Shown here piece by piece: positions 30,401 through 41,609 of a DNA stretch of 64,000 nucleotides. A model generated the notes under the pieces. It had not been told where the DNA came from, made no database searches, and saw only the letters and a list, made by a program, of their open reading frames with translations. The DNA is from Lichenostomus cassidix. Taxonomy: Eukaryota; Chordata; Aves; Passeriformes; Meliphagidae. The stretch is taken from contig CM039184.1 of NCBI GenBank assembly GCA_008360975.2, positions 43,905,797 through 43,969,796 on the forward strand, in the 5' to 3' direction. The translations under genes and the position numbers were made by a program. How positions within the stretch are numbered: the stretch's first letter is position 1; every line of letters begins with the position of its first letter.

Positions 30401-33400
30401 AAAACATACAACTTCTTTAAAATTGGATTTGTAATGACATGATTACCTGCAGTAGCACTGTACTAGCCAACCTAAGTTCTACATGATGTTATCAAGTACC
30501 TTATTTTAGGGGACTGTCATAGCAATTCACTCAAGCATGCTACTACATAATTCAGGTCAAGTAAACAGTAGAACAGTTCTACTTCCTAATTTAAAATTAA
30601 TACCCTTCCTCCCACATACACTTTGAAATCCTCTCCTGTGGCTTACAACACTTTCTCTCACAGGGTCTGTTACTAGTCTCAACCATGACAAACTCCTGGC
30701 AGCAGCATTCCCAAACCAGTTCCTTCCTAACTACTCATCTGGTAATTCAGAGATACCAGTTTAAATAAAGGACAAGTTCTCTTTCAAACTCGTTTGCAGG
30801 CCTCATATGTGGGCACAGTGTATTAGTAGCATCTTTAGAGGCAACATTATTGAATTCATGGTTAAGCAAAGAAAAGCATCCTCCCTGCAGGTCCCTCATA
30901 AGTGTCACCAGATCTCTACTAGTAGAGGATACCTCACTAAAACTGAGAAACTTGGAGGCAGGCCTGAGAACAAAAGCTTCTATTCTTCCCAGCGATCTGT
31001 TACCCAACTATTTTATTATTATCTGCACGAGTCAGAAATACTTATCATTCTAACAGCTGCAGTCAACAGTGCTGTTGGGTATTCCAGCTGAAGATATACA
31101 GACAGAGGATTTTTTTTTTTTTTTTTACTATAAACCAGATAAACTATTTCATGAGAACAGGCTTGGACACGAGGTACCATACAAACTATGCTGTAACAAG
31201 ATAAGATTATCTAGAAAAAGCCACTCTGAAAGCAGATGTTAAACTGCAGGCTTTACTTCTTTCTCCTCCCCTGCTCACTTAGAAGGTAAAGATTAAAGCA
31301 CCACCTGTTTGTCCTTCTGCTGGCTTCTGTCTCCTGCTGGCCACAGTCTCCATGAATCATTATCAATAACATCAGCAAGAACAATTTCTTTTGTCAGCAC
31401 ATTAACACCAAATTCAATCTAAAAAGACAGTAAGAATCCTATTTTAGTAATTATGCAGTGATATTTTTCCTGTCAAAACCTGGATCACAAGATGTTAGAT
31501 TCTTATACCTTCAGGTCTACAAGAGTGCAGTTTTGGGGCTGCCATGCTTTTTCCAGGATCTCGAAAATTGCTTGAGTAGAACGAGACATAATATCCACTT
31601 CAGTCTGGCCAATAGTAAGTCCAGCAAAAGTGAATTTTGCTTCAATTATTTGCTCCTCAGACCACTGTGGATCATTATTAGCATCATCCTGTTAAAAAAA
31701 CCAGAAAGAATACATCCAGTAATTTAAGCTTGCTACAAGAGGAAAATAACCATTAAAAGAGAAAAGGTTCTATGAGTTTGTTTTGGTTTTTTTTTTTAAT
31801 AACAAACACAGGCTTCAAACTAGTATTTTATGATTAGCATTAAAAAAGTGACAGTAACATTGAAAACGCTGTAACACCTGACCATCTAAGAGTGACAGAG
31901 CCACAAACACGTTAGATCCCAATTCACCAGATCCATCTTTCAGCACACATTCCCAAAGGAGTTCAGAATCCTGAATGACTAGCTAGCTACTTACCCTCAC
32001 CATTCAAGTACTGTTTCATTTCTTCAAATATATAAAAACATCTGTTTCAACTAATGCATTAAGCCTATGCCTAAAAAGCCCTTATAACCACATTTTTCTA
32101 TTTTTAAGTACAGTTTGGCTTGTTATTCTTTGATTGCCCTGTAAGCTAGTGTTGTATGCATTTGGACAAAACATCTTTTGGACAAGAATGCAAGAAAACA
32201 TTAGGATGGCAAAACTACTGTTACTGAGAGAACTGGTCAGCCACTACCACTACTTGTTTAATCTGTCAGCATTTTAAAGGAGATAATACAGAGTTCTAGC
32301 TCTGCCTAAGTTTGATTAACATCACAGGAAAGGAAACTTACCTTGTAAAACATCTCAATTTTGGGCGGGTAAAACTTATACCCTTCTTTGACGCCAGGGT
32401 TTCTCTTGAGGAAGGAGCCAGTAGCAATTCTTCTGCACACCCATTCAATTGGGATCATCTCACAGTGAGCTGCTATGAATGCTGTGTCACTCTGTTTCCT
32501 GACAAAAGCTGTTTTGATTCCTAAATATAAAGATGGCAGCTTAGTTCCATTTGTAGGCACATTCCACAGTTAAAACAGTAGTCATAAACATCTTTAATTT
32601 TAAGTACATCTGAATCTTGTTCTTTCCTAGACTCCAGGAACACACAATCTCTTCAGGGTATTTTAAGCCCACTGCAGCCTTGCAGAAGACAATTACCTTC
32701 CACAAGTCATTAGTTTTGATAGTTTTATCTTACAACATTTGCTTATTACTCAGAAATCCTATTCTTAAAAATAATTTTGTTCACAGAGCCTTTATAAAAA
32801 TTAAATCTATCCTTCACAATGTTTTCATTTGTATAAAAAAAATTAGCAGCAACCAAGTGCACAACCATGCTCTCTGGTACAGTTTCATTATAGACTGAAC
32901 AGTAATTGGAGCCTTTCAAAGGAGTTAGGGAGCACAGCAGTCTTTACTACTTTGCTTAATAAAAGCAGATGGGACAAAGACAATGGCTTTGTCTTCCCTT
33001 TCATTAGAAGCTAAGTTATTTAGGACACTAGATCTTGGTGATTTATTAGGCAAAAGACAGATTCAGAAGAATGTGCACTCAAACCCAGCTGCAACAAGTC
33101 AACCTTCTTACATAATTGTAAGATGACTGACCCCATATTATACAGGGACAGCCAATGTGCAGATCAGCACTTGATGTGTAAAATGGCTCTTTTTTCAATT
33201 TCACTCTTGAGGAGAGTCCCACCTTTCTCCCTGACCAGGGTAAGACAACTGTCAAGCCCAACTGGCATCTGCTAGAAACAGAAGGCGAAGGAGTTGCACT
33301 CAGTCAAACTAAGCAGTTCTATTCCATTTCACTTCCAGAACCATAAAGGAAGAAATAAAAAGGTCTTAAAAATATAGAATGAACACCGACTCTTCAAATT

Positions 33401-35960
33401 TTGGAGCATTTCTTTCAAAGGTAAAATAATTTAAATAACCAACTGCACATTAAGGCCCCTATCTGGTGCAGATGTATGCTTTTGCTGGGCTGACATCAAC
33501 TCTTATAAAAGGGAGAGAAACTTTAACAGAACTTTGTAAATCATCACCTCCGAAAGAGTAGGTAAAGAAGAGTTGCGCAAGGCAAACAAACTGCCTCTAC
33601 AATAAGGCATTCCCACTATCTGCCATTTACACCACTCAAATAAGGGAACTGGAGAAGAACCCTGAAAGTTCTTTTGTTGCTTTAAAACACAGCTGCAGTA
33701 TACTCTGCATGTTTTTCCATGGCAGCTGGAAGTTATAAGTACAAGCCACTCATGGATTTTTGAGAGGTTAACAGAATGGCTTCTTCATGTTAAAAGCATA
33801 CAACTGTAGGATATGAAGTATTTTGATTGTTATCTTAACTATTGCGATTCAAGAATTGGGCAAAACATCTCACTAGATGTTCCTAAATGAAAATTATTAG
33901 TTTTAATCAACTGCAAATATAATCAAATACCTTGGAGGCTTCTTAGTACTGTATGCACAACAGGCTTCCCAAAAAAGGCAGTGACTCAGGATACACTGAA
34001 CAACTCAATATACATTTCCGTGCAAGTCATTCTTAAATTATGGGCTGAGAAAAAGATATCACTCTAGAAAAACCATCTTTCTCTTCCACACATATGAGAC
34101 ATGTAGGACTTCAGCGTTTGAGAGCTATCACCATACCTTATAACAGATAATACACATTCTAGAGTAATTCAGCAGATACCTGAAGCAGTCTTTGTGAGAA
34201 TGTTTCAAAGCACACCGAGCACAAAGCTATAAGCAGTCTTAACTAAGCTTACAAGTGCCTGTATTCGAGCACTGATAGCAGACTTATCACCAGCACAAAT
34301 TCCTCTTTGCAACTGGCAAAGACACTTAAAAAATGCTTTCTCAAAACAAAGCTACTGGCTCCATTTTTGGAAGTGTGGTGCAAAACTCGAGTGACTCAAG
34401 TTAGTTATGTACTCCCTGAAAGCTCACTTCTAGCATCAGAAATACTTAAAAACTTTTAAAGTAAGGGTTAAGCTCCTGATACATTCGGTACAGACAGATA
34501 AATGTATTTTGCAATGTGGTTCTTGTAAGTGTTATGTGCAAAGCTTACAGGAAGCTTATGCTACTATAACACACAACTGAGAAGGAGAAAAGACACTGAT
34601 TTTATGTTTCAGCTTACTTACACAGATTTCACACAGCCTAGGCATAGTCTGGTAGTGCCACTAGCTAGCAATGCCTTCTATGCATATAGATGTATTAAAG
34701 CAAGGCAGATGCATCCGGCCCAGTGTTACAGGCAAGGAGGTGTAGGGTATGGAAGAACTGGCAAAAGCAGAAGGGAGGGGACGAGGAGGGTGTCCAAACA
34801 CGCAGGAGAAACTATTGCAGTTATCTACAACACTGGATTACTTCAGATACTCCCATGTTTCAAATGAACAAGTCACTCACCCAGCTCTAAAGTATCAATG
34901 AGAAAAACATAACTAAAAACTAATAGAAAAGAGACTAAAAACCAGAGCCTCAAGGCAGGATAAACTCTTTTATAAAAAAATACTGTTTGGTAATAGTGTC
35001 CATAACATACAGACTTATATACTCTACCTTTAAAACACTTACCAGCTTCCTGAAGCAGCTGAAACACACAGCTAGTAGTTGTATTGGAAATGGCAGCCTT
35101 CCCTTCCATTCGGTCCTTCCTGGCTGCATTTCCCGCCGTTATTTGGTCTTTTGACTGCATGAGAACGCATCCCGGGATATCTGGCAGCTCATACACTTCT
35201 TTCGTTTTACCTTCATTAACTTTTTTGCCAAGTTTCAGGTCTAGAGGAATTAAAAAAAAAAAAACCACGAAAAGAAAGCAGTCAGTTTTGCATAGCAAAG
35301 ACTTGTTTACTTCCGCACGCAGAGCCACCACCTTCGAGTCTATGGGGATTGAGCAGGTCCCCGCGCTGCGGCCCCTGACCGCGAGGAGCTCGCCGAGCCC
35401 CGACCCACGGGGCGCTCTGGCCACGCTCCCTGCAGCAGCGAGGCCAAAGCCCCGCTCAAGGCTCCTGCCCGGCGCTCGGGCACTGCGGGGCCGCGCCAGC
35501 ACAGCCGGGCAGCTCCGGCGGAGACAGCCGTGTGCCCCGGCAGCCCCACCGCTCCGGGAGCCCAGAGCCGCCGCACCGCTTTCACCCAGCACCACTTCTT
35601 TTAAATTTAGGGGTTGGGTTTGTTTCTGACTTTTGCCCTTTTGGGTTTTTATATTTTTAAACTTTGGGACAAACTTAGAGCTCCCCGATACGAGCGGCGC
35701 ACGGCGGCTGCCGCCCCCAGCATCCTCCGCCCGGAGCTCCCTTCGCCGCCTCTCCTGCAGCCGTGCCCACCCTCGCGCACGAGCGACTACCCGAACAAAA
35801 ACTAAATACACACATTACAACTGCGCGGGCGAAAAGTTGCTTCCCGAGCAGCTACGCGCCGAGCCGCAGAGAGGGCAGCGGCCCACCGAGAGCGGCGCCT
35901 CCGACCGACCCATGCACCCACCCCGACGGCCGCCCGGTTACCTGATGCTGCGGGGGCCAT
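27289..35960 (-). CDS. PAICS: PAICS: bifunctional SAICAR synthetase / AIR carboxylase (9 coding exons)
   Basis: Coding exons, in transcript order: 35942-35960, 35043-35240, 32342-32520, 31509-31688, 31305-31418, 29505-29588, 29221-29401, 28125-28283, 27289-27455. They join to 426 codons plus TAA, the length of chicken PAICS. The N-terminal SAICAR synthetase domain (about 1-258) has [26 protein letters not shown] and [20 protein letters not shown]. The C-terminal AIR carboxylase domain (about 266-425) has [25 protein letters not shown] with His304, and [20 protein letters not shown]. The enzyme carboxylates AIR and then joins the product to aspartate, steps 6 and 7 of vertebrate de novo purine synthesis, in the cytosol as an octamer. 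It diverges from PPAT across a 590-base gap. An LTR sits very close to exon 6. Confidence 0.97.
28125..28283 (-). CDS. PAICS: PAICS coding exon 8
   Basis: Residues 319-371, with [19 protein letters not shown] and the SSLRLPSG segment; phase 1 to 1. Confidence 0.96.
29221..29401 (-). CDS. PAICS: PAICS coding exon 7
   Basis: Residues 259-318, opening the AIR carboxylase domain: GSSSDL phosphate-binding loop and [11 protein letters not shown]. Confidence 0.96.
29505..29588 (-). CDS. PAICS: PAICS coding exon 6
   Basis: Residues 231-258 ([18 protein letters not shown] and following), linking the two enzyme domains. Only 29 intronic bases separate its 5' edge from an LTR insertion. Confidence 0.95.
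29618..30181 (+). mobile_element. Solitary endogenous-retrovirus LTR in PAICS intron 5
   Basis: A 564-base element with TG...CA ends (TGTTGTGGTTTAACCCCAGC to CCAGCCAAAACCAGCA). It resembles LTRs I recall as abundant in neoavian genomes. A TATA-like tttatata lies at about 29905, giving plus orientation, antisense to PAICS. No gag, pol or env sequence flanks it, so it is a solo LTR. A clear target-site duplication is not visible, which suggests age. Confidence 0.82.
30182..31304. other. Rest of PAICS intron 5
   Basis: AT-rich intron sequence with a T-homopolymer near 31111-31129. No exon or regulatory motif is convincing here. Confidence 0.6.
31305..31418 (-). CDS. PAICS: PAICS coding exon 5
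   Basis: Residues 193-230, with [19 protein letters not shown] and [18 protein letters not shown], the SAICAR synthetase active-site region. Confidence 0.95.
31509..31688 (-). CDS. PAICS: PAICS coding exon 4
   Basis: Residues 133-192, starting [13 protein letters not shown] and ending TLVDLK; 60 codons, phase 0 to 0. Confidence 0.95.
32342..32520 (-). CDS. PAICS: PAICS coding exon 3
   Basis: Residues 73-132, with [20 protein letters not shown] and the substrate-binding [15 protein letters not shown]. Nearly identical to the chicken protein as I recall it. Confidence 0.96.
32521..35042. other. PAICS intron 2
   Basis: About 2.5 kb of AT-rich intron. I see no repeat that I can name and no alternative exon with good homology. 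Confidence 0.6.
35043..35240 (-). CDS. PAICS: PAICS coding exon 2
   Basis: Residues 7-72 of the SAICAR synthetase domain, including its first nucleotide-binding strands and [15 protein letters not shown]. Acceptor TTCCTCTAG, donor CTG|GTAAGT. Confidence 0.95.
35942..35960 (-). CDS. PAICS: PAICS coding exon 1
   Basis: Nineteen coding bases (residues 1-6 plus one base, starting MAPAAS). The ATG has a strong context (G at -3 and +4). Donor CAG|GTAACC; joining to exon 2 gives the conserved [18 protein letters not shown]. Confidence 0.9.
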
Positions 35961-36550
35961 GGCTGCGGCGGGAGCGGGCGCGGACACCTAGGGCACAGGA
36001 GAGAGCCTGAGCGCACGCGGCGGGGCTCGGCCGCCGGGGTAAGAAGGGGCCGGCGGAAGGGGCGGGCAGCCCGGGCAGCGGGCAGCGGCGCCGCCCGCCA
36101 ATCGCCGCCCTACGCCGCGGGGCGGCCCCGCCGAGCCCCCCGGGCGAACCCCGCACGGCAGCATCACCCCCCGCCCCGCGCAAACACGGCCCCGGCCCTC
36201 CGCCCGGCCAATGCCGGCGCCACGCCGCGCCCGGCCCCCGGGCCCCCGCGCCCTCACCCCGCGGGCAAACATCCCCTCGGCCTGGCGCGCCCCGCGGGGT
36301 CGTGGGGCAGAGTGGAAGCGAGAGGGGCGGGGCCCGGCGTGGCGGTGGAGCGGGCCGGGGCTGCGGTGTCGCCCCCCCGCATGTAAATGAGGGCGGGAGG
36401 CGCCCGGCGGGCCACCGGGAGCCCCGGGCGGAGCGGCGCTGTGGGCTGAGCGCGCCGCTGGCAGCAGCGCGCGGGAGCCGCCGGAGCGGGGCCGGGACTG
36501 GGACTGGGACTGGGAGCGGGGCCGCTGCGCCGCCACGTGCTGCCCGCGCC
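35961..36550. promoter_or_regulatory. Bidirectional PAICS-PPAT promoter, CpG island
   Basis: 590 bases separate the two start codons. The island is GC- and CpG-rich from about 35.33 to 37.23 kb, with many GC boxes and no clear TATA box. A shared divergent promoter for these two genes is established in birds and mammals. A CACGTG E-box at 36534-36539 lies 11 bases before the PPAT ATG. A G-tract cluster sits at 36494-36521. Confidence 0.88.
36534..36539. promoter_or_regulatory. CACGTG E-box before the PPAT start
   Basis: Perfect canonical E-box. A second one lies at 36768-36773 in the start of PPAT intron 1. MYC is an established activator of purine-synthesis genes and binds this motif, so MYC/MAX or USF control is plausible but not shown. 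Confidence 0.55.
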
Positions 36551-36678
36551 ATGGAGCTGGAGGAGCTGGGCATCCGGGAGGAGTGCGGCGTGTTCGGCTG
36601 CATCGCCTCCGGCGCGTGGCCCACGGAGCTGGACGTGCCCCATGTGCTCACGCTGGGGCTGGTGGGGCTGCAGCACAG
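36551..36678 (+). CDS. PPAT: PPAT coding exon 1: amidophosphoribosyltransferase, N-terminus
   Basis: Encodes 42 codons plus two bases, starting [20 protein letters not shown] and ending GLVGLQHR. In this family an 11-residue propeptide is removed to expose the catalytic N-terminal cysteine, here Cys12 in EECGVFG. That cysteine is the nucleophile of the glutamine amidotransferase (Ntn hydrolase) domain. PPAT makes phosphoribosylamine from PRPP and glutamine, the committed step of purine synthesis. The ATG has a strong context (GCGCCATGG) and the donor is CAG|GTAAGG. The next exon should start GQESAGI-like; I did not find it in the rest of the window, so the gene is partial here. Confidence 0.93.
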
Positions 36679-37152
36679 GTAAGGGGGGCGCGGGGGGCGA
36701 GGTGCGCCCGGACGGGGCCGCTCGGTGCCGGGCCGGGCCGCGGCGGCTGCTCGGGCCCCCGTGCCGGCACGTGCAGCCTCGAGGGCCCCGGGGCTCCGGT
36801 GGCGGGAGCGGGGAGGGGAGGGGAGCGGTGCCGCCGGGCACTGGAGTATCCCGGCCGGTCCCTTCCGCTCCGCCTGGGCGGGGAGCACCGGCAGTGTCCC
36901 GGAGGCGAAGCGCAAGGAACACCCCTCCGCCTCCCGCCCCCGAGCTGGTCCCGCCAAAGGAGCGGCTGTCGAACGCCTTTGGAGCTCGGCTGCATCTCGC
37001 TTGAGTCGCATCCGCTCTCGCTGCCGGGGCTGTGCCACCGGCCCGGGCGTTCGCGCCTCCCTGCGCGGAATCCGCGGCGTGGCCGTGTCCCGGGCGGCGG
37101 GATGAGCCCCGCGCGGCACAGGCTGCGCTCCCCGCGGCGGGACTCGCGCGCT

Positions 37153-37193
37153 GCCCCGTCCCGTCCCGTCCCGTCCCGTCCCGTCCCGTCCCA
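37153..37193. repeat. (CCCGT)n pentanucleotide repeat
   Basis: About eight tandem CCCGT units in PPAT intron 1, inside the CpG island. The minus strand reads GGGAC repeats, which fits a G-quadruplex pattern with two-base loops. Confidence 0.9.
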
Positions 37194-37229
37194 GCCACGC
37201 TGGGCGATGGCCTCCTGCCGGAGCCGCGG

Positions 37230-40200
37230 CGAGGCCCGCCCGGCTTTCTCGAGATGCTCACGTTAAAGTGTAAGTCACACTGCGAGACTACCGAAACGGA
37301 GCAGTTCTTAAGCAGTTTTAGGCTCCTACTAGCGGTAGTGGTTTACATTCATCACCACGATACGACAAACTTCTACCTCACATGTCTACGGCAGTGTGTA
37401 ACAGACCTGACATCCATGTGGATGCAGAGCTACAGAATGAAGTTAGGGTTCTCCTTCCATCTGGTTGGTGTCCAAAATAATAATGTTATGGACTGACATA
37501 TACCAATTACTTTTTCAGTTGTGCTAGAAAGGGTATCTGCCTTGTGGGAACACATGCACAGCCAAACGCACAAGCTTGTTTAATAGTACGTGCTGAGCCT
37601 GTATACTGTGCTTCAGCTCACAGTTGCAAAAAGTGTGCTAAATAAACACATTCCTGACAGTCTGGGTCGGTGGGCTTCTTCAAGTATACATGCACTAAAT
37701 AGATAAAAGTATATTCTTTGTATTTCTGAGGTCACAGACATGTAAATGTTGCTCTGCAATTGGCTTTGGACCAACAATAGGAAATCGTTTACATGGAGAT
37801 TTTCTGTTTATTACAGTAGAGTTTCCTATACTTTTACTGGTAAAATGCTCCATCCTTACATGATTCGCATATGCTAATGGTTCTCTTTGGGCTGCAGGTA
37901 TATATTTGCCAGTGTCTACCCAAAACATTGGGAGCGATACAGCTGCAAAATCCAAGGAACAAAGCCATGTAATCAATAGTTTCATTTTAGGTTTCATCAT
38001 TTTGCCATGAAGAGGCTGGGAAAACTCTTGCATCATTTGTGTTTACAGTTACACTGATGGACCTGGAGTTTCTTAGGTGGAAATAAAATGATTGATGTAT
38101 TTTCATTACTTTGCATCTTATTATCTCAATTTTCACTGCAACCTCATTTCAGAACTTTTCAATATGCTTTGTTTTTTCGTTTTGTGGGCACTTGACAAGT
38201 ATATTTAATTTGCATGAGCATTTTAATATCAGATATCCTCTGCGGAGGACACAACTGTACACAACAATACTTAATACTATGATTGAAACTAAGCAGTTCA
38301 CAAGTTCTAGAGGAAGCTACACACCTAGAGGCATATATGTAGTACCTCTGATTCTGATCTAATGGTCAAAATTTTAAGGGATGCTTTCTTAGAGGCATAA
38401 ACATTGCATCTGTAAAGTGGAACAGTCCCATTAGGTATACCTTTGCAAGCAATAAAATTCTGTTATGTAGTTGAGATGTTAATGTTCCTATTTTCTTCTT
38501 TAATATTTCTCTCTAATCTCTTTGCATTTTTCCTACTGTGATGTGTGGAAGAGCTGGCATCCCAATCAGGAAGTAATAGGATAACAGCTATTTTTCTTTC
38601 TACTTTTTGGAATGCCTCTTAAAAGCCAGAATTAAAATTTAACATTAACTGTATCAGTAAACTGCATTAGGCATTTATAACACGGTTTTAAAGTTAAAAA
38701 TTAAAACATGTCTCTTAACCATAAGCCTTTAAAACTAAGCAAATATGAAAGAAAATTATAGTAAATATTAATGGCAATCCAAGTCAGGCTTAAGTGACTG
38801 ACAGAAATTTGAGTGGCCACTAGAAAATGCAGTCCTTAAACATCACCTTCAAATTAGTAAGGATATTTATATAATGACTACTGGCCTTCAATATAAGCAT
38901 GTTCTTCTATATGCAAATTAGTCTTGTGTAATAAATCAAATTACATAATTTAGCCCTGAATTCACCTTAAGATTTTAAAATTCAGAATATTAAAGCATGG
39001 CATTGTACCAAGCTGCATTTCTGAGATGACTGGGCCACAAAGAGGAAGATGTTATAATTTCTCATCTTCGAAATCTTACCTGTATGTGTAAAAATCCAGA
39101 GTATTAGATGCCACAAAAACATGCAGTATAAATTCTTAGTGTTGTATGTTCTGATACAGCTGGTTGCAGCAAGGTGAAGGACTTTGCTGTTTCTGATAAA
39201 TGGCCAAGAATGAATGGATAGTTTGTAATACTGTGGTGCTGAAGAGATTTTCTTCAGTGGGGATGTTTGCAGCTGAAAACTTGAAATTCTGTAAGCTGGA
39301 GCAAGCCACAAAAATATTTAGGCAAGTGTTCAGCAGTGTGTATGAGTGGTACTCACTGCTCACTGAAACTGTTCTGCATGAAAAATTGATGTGTGTATGT
39401 AAGTGAGGTTCTGGAGCCCACAAGTAGGCACATCATGAAAGACAAAAGATAAACTTGAAATGTCACTATCGTGACATATGCAAAAACAACTTTAAAAGTT
39501 GTCTGGGGTTGAATTTTTTTTTAATAATTAAAAAGCAGCTGCTAGTTGTTGAGGCTTAAATTTGCACTCTGTTGTAGCAGAAGTTAGAACACAGTTTTTC
39601 ATTGGCTTTATAATGGTGAACTATGAATTAAAATGAAAACCAGTGTATTCCTACTCACAGGCTAATCAAGGCCTTCCACATACTAAGAACATTTTACCAA
39701 ATTGGCTTGACACCATGGTAACATTTTACAGCTATGTTAGCAGTGAATGCTCATTATGTTTAAGACTTTTAATTCTGCTAAAGCAAATCATGTTACTCTG
39801 GCATCAACATTAACAAGGCTTAAAAGTGGATGTTCTAAATCATCTCTGTATTTTGTAAGCTAGGGAACAAAGTCACTGCAAAATCCACCAACAGCATGCC
39901 AAAATAAAATCAGAGCATATTGGTAAGGAGAGGACTTTCTTGGGGGCCGGGAGGGAGGGAGGGAGGAGGAGTTACTGTGAATTAAACGTCATTTGAGTCC
40001 TTGACCAGGACAAATTTGCAAAGTTAATCTTCGAACAAGTGTGATTTCTGCTAACTTTTTTCAAAATTATCTGGAAAATATTTTTGGCAGTAATACTGTG
40101 TACTGAAACCTCAGTGTACCAGCTTTATCCTCGTTTTTAGAAAAGCTCTTAAAAGGCCCTCTTCTATGAAGATGGAAGTCCCCATTAAGTCAGGGAATAT

Positions 40201-41574
40201 TATTTGTCTCAGCTGGGCCTGTGTGGAACTTGTTATGACTGGAGGCTTGGCGAGCATACTTTTTGATGCCTTTCCTGTTACTGTCCATTATTAAAACTCA
40301 TACAACAGAACCCAGATAATCACCAATATAAGTTAAGAAACTTAACTTCTCTTTCAACCTAGTAAAGTCACTGGTTGCTTGCCATTAGCCATCCTTCCAA
40401 ATCCTGCATTCAATATAGCATAATCAAAGTGGTTTATCTACATTTTATATACGTCTTGGCTAAAAGATAGGGTTTTTTTAAAAGGCTATTTAGCAAACCA
40501 TTGGATTATGACTTACACTGTGAATCATTCAATCAAAAAGTTTAAAACTGAAATAGTATTTGGATGAGAATTTTCTGAGGAACACAAATATACTACAGGA
40601 AATGATCCTGATAATTTGGTATGTAAGGTATGTTATCTTTTAATTTCATCTCAAAAACACATTATGAGTTCAGCAGATCTAGTTAGAAGAACTGCAGAGT
40701 CAAATGTCTTAATTTTCTAAATAGCAAATTTTGTAATTATTCATATTTCTATGTAAATTCCCTATGGAATATACAGAGTAAGATGTTTGCCTAGCTAGTT
40801 ATTGAGTCTGTATGCTATTTTATGAGAACATTCATGCTGTATGTGCTGGTAAAACATTCCTGAGTACTTTCAGACACTGAATGTAGATGTAAAACATTTC
40901 TACTTTTAGTTCTATCTTGGTTTAAGTTTTAGGCCATTCTGTGCAGCACGTGATGACAGCCTGGTTTAATTGCACTCCACAAAGCTTGCTCCTGCAAAGA
41001 AGAGAGGAGGAGCATAGCCTTTTTGTTGTGGTGAGCTCTTATATCTGCTCAGTTGTTTTCCATAACATCCTGCAGGGCTCGGGTTGCTGTACACTTGTTT
41101 TTGGGAAAGTGAAGAAAAGCCAAATTTCATTCCAACCAAGTTGAAGTCTATCACTCAGATATACATATCACAAAATGTAGTTTGGTCTAAGCTCTTATCT
41201 CTGCATGTGGAATAACCAGCTGGAACGAGTTCATGTGAGTGGAAAAAACCGGAGGGAAGTGCTGCTAAACGAGATACAAGAGGACATTTCAGAGGCAGCC
41301 ATTATTTTTATTGTGGCCAACGGGCTTCCCATTACATTAATCTAATTAGAGAGCTGAGGTGCGACTGCTCATTCGTCTTCACTTTGACTGTAGATAAGTC
41401 AGCTCTCCAGTAATTTTCACAGGATTGCTCCGTTGGCTTGTCTGTCCATACCTTAAATTTGAGTCTCATGCATGGAGGGAGCTCGTATGCAGCAGCCTCT
41501 GTTCAGACTGGATAGTTCAGTTCATATAAACTGTCCTGGCTTCACTATCTGGAATGTCTTACATTACCATTCCC

Positions 41575-41609
<35 letters not shown>

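Noticed and set aside
31458..31727. Plus-strand open frame over PAICS exon 4
   Set aside because: Antisense shadow of a strongly conserved PAICS exon.
34873..35811. 312-codon minus-strand open frame
   Set aside because: Only 35043-35240 is coding (PAICS exon 2). The rest is intron read-through with a non-ATG start and no homology.
35938..37261. Several 180-390 codon open frames across the PAICS-PPAT promoter
   Set aside because: Compositional artefacts of the CpG island. The true exons here are PAICS exon 1 and PPAT exon 1.
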